From NCBI GenBank assembly GCA_002356435.2, contig AP018040.2:2108001-2172000 (forward strand): a stretch of 64,000 nt of DNA, written 5' to 3'. Shown here in pieces: positions 34,052 to 41,898 of the stretch. The stretch comes from Petrimonas sp. IBARAKI (GTDB lineage: Bacteria; Bacteroidota; Bacteroidia; Bacteroidales; Dysgonomonadaceae). The notes below the pieces were generated by a model. The model was not told where the DNA came from and made no database searches. It worked only from the letters and a program-made list of their open reading frames with translations. Numbering within the stretch: position 1 is the first letter of the stretch; each line of letters begins with the position of its first letter. A program made the translations under genes and the position numbers.

Positions 34052-34257
34052 AGAATCTCCTCTGTCCCCAATGCAAAATCCGGCGGTTCTACGTTCTGAA
34101 CGCGGTAGGCGAACGGTTGGTGGTAACCGTTACCGAAGATAAAGAAATACATCCCATCCACGAAGCCGAATCACTGGACGGATTCGACACTTCCCTGTTG
34201 TACTGTTTGGGCTGTTCGTGGAAAGGAACGGTCAATATGCTTACGGATAAGTTCTAG
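34048..34257 (+). CDS. Small double-CxxC (zinc-ribbon-like) protein
   Basis: A 69-residue protein with CPQCKIRR at the N-terminus and CLGCSWKG at the C-terminus, separated by about 45 residues, as in a treble-clef or zinc-ribbon fold. The ATG overlaps the mazG stop by four bases (ATGA), which argues that it is a real, translationally coupled gene. I do not recognise a named family; function unknown. Confidence 0.72.
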   Translation: MKNLLCPQCKIRRFYVLNAVGERLVVTVTEDKEIHPIHEAESLDGFDTSLLYCLGCSWKGTVNMLTDKF

Positions 34258-34260
34258 GCC

Positions 34261-34830
34261 TCACTTCCCTACCCTCCACCGGGTAAGGATATTTTTTCTT
34301 TTGGCAAAGATGCCGTTCTGTTTTGTACGCACATCCTCAATCACGTAAAAGATATTGGCATCAAAACCGGTAAGCGTATCTTCAAGGGCTTTCATTTGAT
34401 TACGATCGATAACGGTTTCAATTATATCCACTTCATTGGTCGACCCTTTACCGTGCGTCATCGTTGCCCCGAAATTCATCTTGTTCAGGACCTGCACCAG
34501 CTCCATACCGTTTTTCTGCGTGTAAATACGGCACAGTATAATACCGTAGGCAATCCGTTGCTCGAGAAGAATACCTATATAATTTCCCGAAGCGTATCCG
34601 GCGGCATACGACAGGTAAGCCACCAGGTCATTGGCACGGGTAAGTATCTGCGATATGATAACCACCCAGATAAACACTTCGAAAAAACCGATGGCAGGGG
34701 CTATGTATTTTTCACCTTTCGATACAAAAATGATGCGTAACGTACCCAGCGACACATCAAAAATCCGCCCGAAAAATATCATAACCGGCAAAAGCCAGGG
34801 ATAAACATCCAGAAAGTCAAACATATTCAA
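34261..34830 (-). CDS. UPF0316/DUF2179 membrane protein
   Basis: A 189-residue protein with three transmembrane helices in the first half (PWLLPVMIFFGRIFDVSLGTLR, in part, is the UPF0316 signature with FGRIFDVSLGTLRIIF) and a soluble DUF2179 domain in the second half (GATMTHGKGSTNEVDIIETVIDRN, in part). DUF2179 resembles small ligand-binding folds; function is unknown. Converges on the CxxC gene with only three bases between stops. Confidence 0.86.
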   Translation of the reverse strand: MNMFDFLDVYPWLLPVMIFFGRIFDVSLGTLRIIFVSKGEKYIAPAIGFFEVFIWVVIISQILTRANDLVAYLSYAAGYASGNYIGILLEQRIAYGIILCRIYTQKNGMELVQVLNKMNFGATMTHGKGSTNEVDIIETVIDRNQMKALEDTLTGFDANIFYVIEDVRTKQNGIFAKRKNILTRWRVGK

Positions 34831-34884
34831 TTTATAATTTTATGATTTTATTGTTTCGAATTTATAATCTTCCAAAATATATTG

Positions 34885-35907
34885 TTATTTAACGATAGTC
34901 CTCAAATAGGAAACAAAGCCTGCAAGATCTTCCTTCGTAGTATCCCACGAACAGACAAGGCGTCTTTCGTTCTGCTCCACATCCCAGTCGTAAAAGAAAT
35001 AGCGCTCACGAAGCTGAGTTGTTCCTTCTTCCGAAAGAGTAAAAAATACGGCATTCGATTGAACTTCCTGCGTCAGCTTAACTCCGGCCTTTCGCATCCC
35101 GGCTGCCAGCTTTTGTGCCGCAGCATTCGAATTTTGTGCGTTTTCCAGCCAGATACCCTCGTTGAAGTAGGGAATAAACTGTGCCGATATAAACCTCATT
35201 TTGGAATACAACTGGGAAGCCTGCTTGCGGTAATACCTTATGTTTTCTGCCAGTTCTTTGCGTAAGGGAACAAGTACTTCGCCTACCATTAGTCCGTTTT
35301 TCGTCCCTCCAAAAGTAAAGATATCCACTCCGCAATCCACCGTCATCTCTTTCACTGAAACATTGAGAAAAGCACAGGCATTGGCCATACGAGTCCCATC
35401 AACAAAAAGGTACATACCGTGTTCGTGTGCGAGATCGGCAAGCAGCTTTATTTCCCGGGGCGTATAGGCTGTTCCCATCTCGGTTGTTTGCGAGATAGCG
35501 ATTACCTTCGGCTGGGAATGATGTTCCACACCAAATCCGTGCAATAACGGACGAACCATCTCGGGAGTAAGTTTTCCGTCGGACGTTACAATTTCCTTCA
35601 ACGCACAACCGGTGAATTTGGTGGGAGCACCACACTCGTCCACTGCAATATGGGCGGTTGAGGCGCAAATGATGTGATGAAACGGCAACGTACAGGCTTG
35701 CAAAGCAGTAATGTTTGCTCCGGTACCGTTAAAAACAAAAAGGGGTTCAATATCCTCTTTTCCAATCAGTCGTTTCACTGCTTTCTCCGCTTCCCGTGTC
35801 CAGTCATCATCACCGTAACCAATTGTATGATTTCTGTTGGCATCAATTATCGCCTGCAACATCAGCGGATGGACACCCGAATTATTATCGCTTCCGAAAC
35901 TTCGCAT
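34885..35907 (-). CDS. ltaE: Low-specificity threonine aldolase
   Basis: A 340-residue PLP-dependent enzyme that cleaves threonine to glycine and acetaldehyde. Signature parts are RSFGSDNNSGVHPLML at the start, FNGTGANITAL, YLFVDGTRMANA and the PLP-lysine region FTFGGTKNGLMVGE. Length is typical. It fits amino-acid fermentation. A -7 element is at 35931. Confidence 0.92.
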   Translation of the reverse strand: MRSFGSDNNSGVHPLMLQAIIDANRNHTIGYGDDDWTREAEKAVKRLIGKEDIEPLFVFNGTGANITALQACTLPFHHIICASTAHIAVDECGAPTKFTGCALKEIVTSDGKLTPEMVRPLLHGFGVEHHSQPKVIAISQTTEMGTAYTPREIKLLADLAHEHGMYLFVDGTRMANACAFLNVSVKEMTVDCGVDIFTFGGTKNGLMVGEVLVPLRKELAENIRYYRKQASQLYSKMRFISAQFIPYFNEGIWLENAQNSNAAAQKLAAGMRKAGVKLTQEVQSNAVFFTLSEEGTTQLRERYFFYDWDVEQNERRLVCSWDTTKEDLAGFVSYLRTIVK

Positions 35908-35930
35908 AAATTTTTATTGTAAATGAAACA

Positions 35931-35938
35931 CAAAGGTA
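35931..35938 (-). promoter_or_regulatory. -7 element of ltaE
   Basis: Minus-strand TACCTTTG, 23 bases before the start codon. No convincing -33 TTG at normal spacing. Confidence 0.5.
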
Positions 35939-35990
35939 CAAAACATTGCAAAGTTAACCCCTATTTATTTGTCCCATTATTGGCTTTCAT

Positions 35991-37355
35991 CTACTTTTTC
36001 ACCGGTACCGGCATCTTTTCCGTATCCGTTTTTGCAGAACTCATCCGTAAGGGATTGGATACATCCTCAAAAATTTCCAGACCGAAATAGGAGACAGCCG
36101 CCGTTACGTGATCGAAAATATCCGACATGATGTTCTCATATTCCGTCCAGCTGGTAGTCGCCGTAAAAAGATAAAGTTCCAGCGGTAGTCCCTGGGCAGT
36201 AGGAGCTAGCTGACGTACCAAAAGCAAGAGTTCCTGATGTACCTGGGGATGGTTTTTCAGATACAACTCCACGTATTTTCTGAAAAGGCCCATGTTGGTA
36301 AAATTCCGACCGTTCAGGGGAAGGCTTCTGTCAGCACCCGTTGCGTTGTTGAACGAATCGATAATTTGTTTTCGCTCATCGATATAGCCTGAAAGAAGTT
36401 GTATTTTTCTGAAATGTTCCAACTCCTCCTCGTTTACATAATGGATGGTGGATTGTTTTATGTTTATGGCTCTCTTGATACGCCGCCCACCCGCTTCAGT
36501 CATCCCACGCCAGTTTTGAAAAGCCTCCGTAACCAGGGAGTATGGAGGAATGGTGGTGATGGTTTTATCGAAATTCAGGATCTTAACGGTCGTAAGGTTT
36601 ATTTTGATGACATCACCGTCCACGCCGTACTTGGGCATGGTTATCCAGTCACCGATGCGGACCATGTCATTGGAAGACACCTGGATACTCGCCACAAGGC
36701 CCAGAATGGTATCCTTAAAAATCAACAGTAATATGGCTGATGCCGCACCCAGGCCAGCCAGGATAGTGGTTGGGGTTTTTCCGATAAAAAGAGATATAAT
36801 GACGATGGCGCCAATGGCGTAGACAAATATCCGGATGAGTTGTCCGAAACTTTCCACCGGTTTATCCTTAAAGTTGTCTTTTGTTTTAAGGGTGTCTGTG
36901 AACGCATTAATAACCGACACGCTCAACCACATGAAATAAAAGACAAAAAACACGTCGAACACTTTGAGCGAAAGCCTCATCGCAACAGGAAAATCGTTAA
37001 AGATAATTGGAATAGCTCCTTTGATTATGCTGATGGGGATGATCATCGCCAAGTACTTCGGGAACTTGTTGTTTATCAAGTGGCGGCTGATGGTCAGACG
37101 GTTTATTTTTACGGCTTTGTTGAGAATAACCGTAATAAGCTTGCGCAACATCGTTTGCATCACATACACGAGTACAACGAGAATGACAGACAGGAAGATA
37201 GAGTTGATAACCCCAATGTAGGTGTCCGGGACGCCTGTACCGTGAAGAAAATCCTTCGACCAACCGCTGATCAGGTTCGTTACTTGCTGCGAAAAACTCT
37301 CTACCCTGTCACTGGCTACGTTGTCTTTCAATTGTTCCATTTCGTCTTGTATCAT
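35991..37355 (-). CDS. Mechanosensitive channel, MscS family (YbdG-like)
   Basis: A 454-residue inner-membrane channel that opens on osmotic downshift. About five N-terminal helices precede the MscS pore and beta domain: TILAGLGAASAILLLIFKDTILGLVASIQVSSNDMVRIGDWI is present across residues about 195-240 (short parts: AGLGAASAILLLIFKD, VRIGDWI). The long C-terminal cytosolic domain and overall length resemble YbdG/YnaI-type channels rather than the minimal MscS. Confidence 0.9.
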   Translation of the reverse strand: MIQDEMEQLKDNVASDRVESFSQQVTNLISGWSKDFLHGTGVPDTYIGVINSIFLSVILVVLVYVMQTMLRKLITVILNKAVKINRLTISRHLINNKFPKYLAMIIPISIIKGAIPIIFNDFPVAMRLSLKVFDVFFVFYFMWLSVSVINAFTDTLKTKDNFKDKPVESFGQLIRIFVYAIGAIVIISLFIGKTPTTILAGLGAASAILLLIFKDTILGLVASIQVSSNDMVRIGDWITMPKYGVDGDVIKINLTTVKILNFDKTITTIPPYSLVTEAFQNWRGMTEAGGRRIKRAINIKQSTIHYVNEEELEHFRKIQLLSGYIDERKQIIDSFNNATGADRSLPLNGRNFTNMGLFRKYVELYLKNHPQVHQELLLLVRQLAPTAQGLPLELYLFTATTSWTEYENIMSDIFDHVTAAVSYFGLEIFEDVSNPLRMSSAKTDTEKMPVPVKK

Positions 37356-37387
37356 AACGCTCTTTTAGTCTTTCCGTTTCTGAAATA

Positions 37388-37415
37388 CAAAGGTAAACAT
37401 TATTGGTATAGACAA
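37388..37415 (-). promoter_or_regulatory. Promoter of the mscS-like gene
   Basis: Minus-strand TTG, 17 bases, TACCTTTG, the latter 33 bases before the start codon. Confidence 0.55.
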
Positions 37416-37438
37416 CCCTTTAAAACTCTAAATGAAGC

Positions 37439-37562
37439 TTAAGAAACTGTTTTGTATTTTCATCTCTTCAAAATAACCCGCTACTGTGTGCACACTGAAA
37501 ATCCAAATCCATCCCAAAATAGGCCTGAAACAGGGCGTGAAAAATTCAAAACAGTTTCTTAA
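37439..37562. mobile_element. 124-base MITE-like element with perfect 16-base terminal inverted repeats
   Basis: TTAAGAAACTGTTTTG at 37439-37454 is the exact reverse complement of the bases at 37547-37562. The 92 bases between are non-coding and contain a ten-base palindrome GTGTGCACAC at 37486-37495, near the middle. The ends are TTAA on both sides, which may be a target duplication or part of the repeats. A stem this distant (92-base loop) without a T-run does not look like a terminator. It lies neatly between two divergent promoters. No transposase is present, so mobilisation would need one in trans. Confidence 0.6.
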
Positions 37563-37580
37563 ATACCTATGAAAAACAGG

Positions 37581-37609
37581 TTGTATTTAATGAAATAAAC
37601 GTATATTTG
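37581..37609 (+). promoter_or_regulatory. Promoter of the carboxynorspermidine synthase-like gene
   Basis: TTG at 37581, 18 bases, TATATTTG at 37602-37609. The expected leader is about 100 bases long. Confidence 0.65.
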
Positions 37610-37718
37610 TGTCCTCAGAAAAGGAGAACAGGCGTCGAATAACAGCGGGATGCAACATAACATCCTTAGGTTGACCAACAACTTCAAATCTGATGTAATT
37701 AATCTAAAAAAAGGAAAA

Positions 37719-38921
37719 ATGGGAAAAGTATTGATTATCGGTGCAGGCGGCGTAGGTACTGTTGTTGCCAATAAAGTAGCTCAAAACAGCCGGATTTTCA
37801 CGGATATTATGCTGGCAAGCCGCACAAAAAGCAAGTGTGATGCCATTGCTGAAGATGTTAAACGGAGAACGGGTGTTACCATCAAAACGGCTAAAGTAGA
37901 TGCCGATAGCGTACCCGAACTGGTAACGCTCTTCAACAAATTCAAACCGGAGCTGGTCATTAATGTAGCGCTGCCCTACCAGGATCTAACCATCATGGAT
38001 GCCTGTTTAGCATGTGGAGTAAACTATTTAGACACAGCTAACTACGAACCCAAGGATGTAGCCAAATTCGAATATAAATGGCAGTGGGCCTATCGGGACA
38101 AGTTCCGTGAGGCAGGGCTGACAGCCATCCTGGGTTGCGGATTTGATCCGGGCGTAACCAGCATTTTCACGGCGTATGCCGCGAAGCATCATTTCGATGA
38201 GATACATTACCTGGATATTGTAGACTGTAATGCGGGCGACCACGGCAAAGCCTTTGCTACCAACTTCAACCCCGAGATCAACATACGCGAAGTTACCCAG
38301 AAAGGGAAATACTGGGAAAACGGGAAATGGGTAGAGACCGAACCGCACGAGATCCATCAACCGCTCAACTATCCCAACATAGGCCCAAAAGAGTCGTACG
38401 TCATTTATCACGAAGAGCTGGAATCGCTTGTGAAAAATTTTCCAACCCTCAAGCGCGCACGTTTCTGGATGACCTTTGGACAAGAATACCTCACGCACTT
38501 ACGCGTAATTCAAAATATCGGAATGGCACGCATCGACGAGGTGGAATATAACGGGCAGAAGATTGTACCCATCCAGTTCCTCAAAGCCGTTCTGCCCGAT
38601 CCGGGCGAACTGGGAGAAAACTACACGGGCGAAACATCTATCGGGTGCCGTATCCGCGGAATTAAAGACGGAAAAGAGCGGACATACTATATCTACAACA
38701 ATTGCAGCCATCAGGCCGCTTACGAGGAAACAGGAGCACAGGGTGTAAGTTATACCACGGGAGTTCCGGCAACCATAGGCGCGATGATGTTTATGCAGGG
38801 GCTATGGAAAAAACCGGGCGTGTTTAACGTGGAAGAATTTAATCCCGACCCGTTCATGGAACAGCTCAACAAGCAAGGCCTCCCCTGGCACGAATTGTTT
38901 GATGTGGATCTGGAAGTTTGA
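37719..38921 (+). CDS. Saccharopine dehydrogenase-family protein, probable carboxynorspermidine synthase
   Basis: A 400-residue NAD(P)-dependent reductase. It starts with the Rossmann motif MGKVLIIGAGGVGTVVANKV; the ATG at 37719 puts this at the N-terminus as in the family, whereas an upstream ATG would add 23 unrelated residues. Later parts are VALPYQDLTIMDACLACGVNYLDTANYEP (in part VALPYQDLTIMDAC) and LGCGFDPGVTSIF. The family member in Bacteroidota condenses aspartate semialdehyde with a diamine in spermidine/norspermidine synthesis. The decarboxylase partner (nspC) is not in this window. Confidence 0.87.
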   Translation: MGKVLIIGAGGVGTVVANKVAQNSRIFTDIMLASRTKSKCDAIAEDVKRRTGVTIKTAKVDADSVPELVTLFNKFKPELVINVALPYQDLTIMDACLACGVNYLDTANYEPKDVAKFEYKWQWAYRDKFREAGLTAILGCGFDPGVTSIFTAYAAKHHFDEIHYLDIVDCNAGDHGKAFATNFNPEINIREVTQKGKYWENGKWVETEPHEIHQPLNYPNIGPKESYVIYHEELESLVKNFPTLKRARFWMTFGQEYLTHLRVIQNIGMARIDEVEYNGQKIVPIQFLKAVLPDPGELGENYTGETSIGCRIRGIKDGKERTYYIYNNCSHQAAYEETGAQGVSYTTGVPATIGAMMFMQGLWKKPGVFNVEEFNPDPFMEQLNKQGLPWHELFDVDLEV

Positions 38922-38939
38922 TGTAAATCCTCACGTCAT

Positions 38940-39857
38940 ATGAAAGCCAAAAGTTTAGTAAATATCAGCGACTACGGCAAAGAAGATATCCTCCGGATAC
39001 TGAAAGCAGCTACAGCGTTCAAAGCCAATCCCAACCGCGATTTATTGCAGGGAAAGGTATGCGCTACATTGTTTTTTGAGCCTTCCACGCGTACACGCTT
39101 AAGTTTCGAGACGGCCGTGAACCGGCTCAGGGGAAGAATTGTCGGATTTTCCGATGCAGCCACCAGCAGCTCCACCAAAGGGGAATCACTGAAAGATACC
39201 ATCATGATGGTGGGCAACTACGCCGACCTCATTATCATGCGCCACCACCTGGAAGGATCGGCGCGCTATGCATCTGAAGTCTCTCCGGTACCGATCATCA
39301 ACGCCGGTGATGGTTCCAACCAGCATCCCACGCAAACTTTGCTCGATTTATTCACCATCTACGAGACTCAAGGGACGATGGAGAACCTCACCATTACCAT
39401 CGTGGGAGATCTGAAATACGGCCGTGCCGTGCACTCACTCATTCAGGGATTATCCCATTTCCATCCATCGTTCAACTTTGTGGCACCGGAGGAATTAAAA
39501 ATTCCCGAGAAGTACAAAGTGTTTTGTGACAACCTGAATATCCCCTACAGGGAATATACCGAATTTTCATCCGAAGCCATTGCTTCCGCAGATATTCTTT
39601 ACATGACCCGGGTTCAGCGCGAACGTTTTACCGACCTGATGGAATACGAAAAGGTAAAGAACATCTATGTTCTTCACAATGAAATGTTGAACAACTCCAG
39701 GGATAACCTGAAGGTACTCCATCCGCTTCCGCGTGTGAAAGAAATCAATCAGGATGTGGATGAGAATCCAAAAGCCTATTATTTTCAACAGGCTGAAAAC
39801 GGCGTTTATACCCGTCAGGCTGTCATCTGTGATTTGCTGGATATCCGTCTGGATTGA
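38940..39857 (+). CDS. pyrB: Aspartate carbamoyltransferase catalytic subunit
   Basis: Forms carbamoyl-aspartate, the first committed step of pyrimidine synthesis. The 305-residue chain has the carbamoyl-phosphate motif [34 protein letters not shown] and the aspartate-binding HPLPRVKEI. Length and order are normal. It is followed by pyrI after 31 bases, as expected for the class B ATCase. Confidence 0.96.
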   Translation: MKAKSLVNISDYGKEDILRILKAATAFKANPNRDLLQGKVCATLFFEPSTRTRLSFETAVNRLRGRIVGFSDAATSSSTKGESLKDTIMMVGNYADLIIMRHHLEGSARYASEVSPVPIINAGDGSNQHPTQTLLDLFTIYETQGTMENLTITIVGDLKYGRAVHSLIQGLSHFHPSFNFVAPEELKIPEKYKVFCDNLNIPYREYTEFSSEAIASADILYMTRVQRERFTDLMEYEKVKNIYVLHNEMLNNSRDNLKVLHPLPRVKEINQDVDENPKAYYFQQAENGVYTRQAVICDLLDIRLD

Positions 39858-39888
39858 ATAAGGTAGATTATCATAACAAACGTACAAG

Positions 39889-40341
39889 ATGGGAAAAGAA
39901 TTACAAGTAGCGGCACTGGAGAACGGAACGGCAATCGACCATATTCCGACCCGGGAGTTATTCAAGGTGGTTGCCTTGCTCCAGTTACAAAAGCTGGATA
40001 ACCGGATCACTATCGGGAATAACTTAAAAAGTAGCAAGATGGGTGCAAAGGGAATCATCAAGGTCTCCAACAAATTCTTCAAGGAAGACGAGATAAACCG
40101 CATTGCACTGGTTGCCCCCAACGTCAACCTGAACATTATCCGGGATTACGAAGTGATTGAAAAGAAAAAAGTGACACTCCCCGATGAAATTATCGAAATT
40201 GTAAAATGCAATAACCCGAAATGCATCACCAATAACGAACCGATGAAAACCCGCTTCGAAGTGGTGGACAAAGAAAATGTGGTGTTGCAGTGCCACTATT
40301 GCGAATTGAAAATCAAGAAAGAAGAAATCGTCTTAAAGTAG
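39889..40341 (+). CDS. pyrI: Aspartate carbamoyltransferase regulatory subunit
   Basis: A 150-residue allosteric subunit that binds CTP/ATP and, through zinc, the catalytic subunit. The N-terminal nucleotide-binding part has [16 protein letters not shown]; the C-terminal zinc domain has the four cysteines in CNNPKC and CHYC. Complete. Confidence 0.96.
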   Translation: MGKELQVAALENGTAIDHIPTRELFKVVALLQLQKLDNRITIGNNLKSSKMGAKGIIKVSNKFFKEDEINRIALVAPNVNLNIIRDYEVIEKKKVTLPDEIIEIVKCNNPKCITNNEPMKTRFEVVDKENVVLQCHYCELKIKKEEIVLK

Positions 40342-40363
40342 TTGTCGGGTAACACGAATACAA

Positions 40364-40930
40364 ATGAAACAGAACTGGAAGCCGGGAACACTGATCTATC
40401 CCCTTCCCGCGGCAATGATATCGTGCGGAAGCCATCCCGACGAGTACAACATAATCACCGTCAGTTGGCTGGGAACCCTTTGCACCAATCCGCCGATGTG
40501 TTATATTTCCATTCGTCCCGAACGGCATTCGTACGAAATCATCAAGCGAAACATGGAGTTTGTTATCAACCTCACCACCGAAGAACTGGCTCAGGCCACC
40601 GACTGGTGTGGGGTACGCTCGGGGAAGGATTACAATAAGTTCCACGAAACGGGATTAACACCTGCAAAAGCAGTAGCGGTAAACGCTCCCGTCATCGAAG
40701 AATCCCCGCTCTGCATCGAGTGCCGCGTAAAGGAAATTATCACGCTCGGATCGCACGACATGTTTATCGCCGATGTGGTAAACGTGCAGGCGGATGACAA
40801 GTATTTTGATGCCGAAACCGGAAAATTCGATATGCAAAACGCCAGGCTCCTCGCCTACTCGCACGGCAATTATTACGGACTGGGTGAACATATTGGAAAA
40901 TTCGGATGGAGTGTGAAGAAAAAAAAATGA
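40364..40930 (+). CDS. Flavin reductase-family (FMN-binding) protein
   Basis: A 188-residue FMN-binding split-barrel protein of the flavin reductase/hp0241 type. Typical parts are LIYPLPAAMISCGSHPDEYNI (in part), ITVSWLGTLCTNPPMCYISIRPERHSY (in part WLGTLCTNPPM) and the end LLAYSHGNYYGLGEHIGKFGWS (in part). It probably reduces free flavin or acts on an unknown substrate. It lies in a co-directional run with pyrI (22 bases) and metA (19 bases). Confidence 0.87.
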   Translation: MKQNWKPGTLIYPLPAAMISCGSHPDEYNIITVSWLGTLCTNPPMCYISIRPERHSYEIIKRNMEFVINLTTEELAQATDWCGVRSGKDYNKFHETGLTPAKAVAVNAPVIEESPLCIECRVKEIITLGSHDMFIADVVNVQADDKYFDAETGKFDMQNARLLAYSHGNYYGLGEHIGKFGWSVKKKK

Positions 40931-40949
40931 TAAGAGTTAAATAAACCAT

Positions 40950-41888
40950 ATGCCCGTAAATTTACCCGATAAACTCCCAGCCATAGAGATCCTGAGCAAG
41001 GAACATATTTTCGTGATGAGCGACCTGCGTGCCTCCACGCAGGATATCCGTCCGTTGAAGATACTCATCCTCAACCTGATGCCGCTTAAGATCACTACCG
41101 AAACCGATTTAATAAGGCTGCTATCCAACTCTCCCCTGCAACTGGAAATTGAGTTTCTGGGATTGAAATCCCATACGCCTAAAAATACACCCATCGAGCA
41201 TTTGCAGACGTTTTACAAAACGTTTCCTAAAGTAAAAGAAAGCTATTACGACGGCTTTATCGTTACCGGCGCACCCGTGGAATTATTGCCGTTCGAAGAA
41301 GTGCGGTATTGGCAGGAGCTGACCGGGATCTTCGATTGGGCCCGTACGCATGTGACCTCCACGTATTACATCTGCTGGGCAGGACAAGCGGCGATGTATC
41401 ATTTTTATGGCATCCGGAAATATCCGCTGGACAAGAAAATTTTTGGAGTGTTTCCACATACCGTCAACGATAAAGCGTTCCCGCTTTTCCGCGGATTCGA
41501 CGACGAGTTTTTTGCTCCACACAGCCGCCACACGACGGTTTCTGCCGAGGAGATTTCCCAACATCCCGAACTGACCATCCTCTCACAGTCTGAAGAAGCA
41601 GGAGTATACATCGTGGCCTCCCGCGGTGGACGTGAGTTCTACGTCACCGGGCATTCTGAATATTCACCCCTCACGCTACACAACGAATATACGCGTGATA
41701 TGCAAAAGGGATTGGACTCGGTGGAACTCCCCAAAAACTATTACAAGGATAACGACCCACAAAAACAACCGGTTGTCTTGTGGAGAAGCCACGCAAACCT
41801 TTTGTTTATAAACTGGCTCAATTACTTTGTATATCAGGCAACTCCATTTGATTTGAAAAAGATAAAAGAGTTAGGGGATTTAACCTGA
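40950..41888 (+). CDS. metA: Homoserine O-acetyltransferase (MetA family)
   Basis: A 312-residue MetA enzyme that activates homoserine for methionine synthesis. The catalytic residues align exactly with E. coli numbering: C142 in ICWAGQ, H235 and E237 in GHSEY. Residue 111, in TGAPVELL, is glutamate. In MetA proteins glutamate at 111 goes with acetyl-CoA use and glycine with succinyl-CoA use, so this enzyme is predicted to be an acetyltransferase despite the usual succinyltransferase label. Confidence 0.93.
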   Translation: MPVNLPDKLPAIEILSKEHIFVMSDLRASTQDIRPLKILILNLMPLKITTETDLIRLLSNSPLQLEIEFLGLKSHTPKNTPIEHLQTFYKTFPKVKESYYDGFIVTGAPVELLPFEEVRYWQELTGIFDWARTHVTSTYYICWAGQAAMYHFYGIRKYPLDKKIFGVFPHTVNDKAFPLFRGFDDEFFAPHSRHTTVSAEEISQHPELTILSQSEEAGVYIVASRGGREFYVTGHSEYSPLTLHNEYTRDMQKGLDSVELPKNYYKDNDPQKQPVVLWRSHANLLFINWLNYFVYQATPFDLKKIKELGDLT

Positions 41889-41898
41889 TCCCGCTTGG

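Larger units (their letters stand above)
37356..37718. other. 363-base divergent intergenic region
   Basis: The longest gene-free stretch of the window. It holds, from left to right, the mscS promoter (37388-37415, minus strand), a 124-base inverted-repeat element (37439-37562), the promoter of the carboxynorspermidine synthase gene (37581-37609) and about 110 bases of leader for that gene. I see no gene in it. Confidence 0.7.

Noticed and set aside
37439-37562. Rho-independent terminator
   Set aside because: The arms are separated by 92 bases, are AT-rich and are not followed by a T-run, and the flanking genes are divergent, so there is nothing to terminate.
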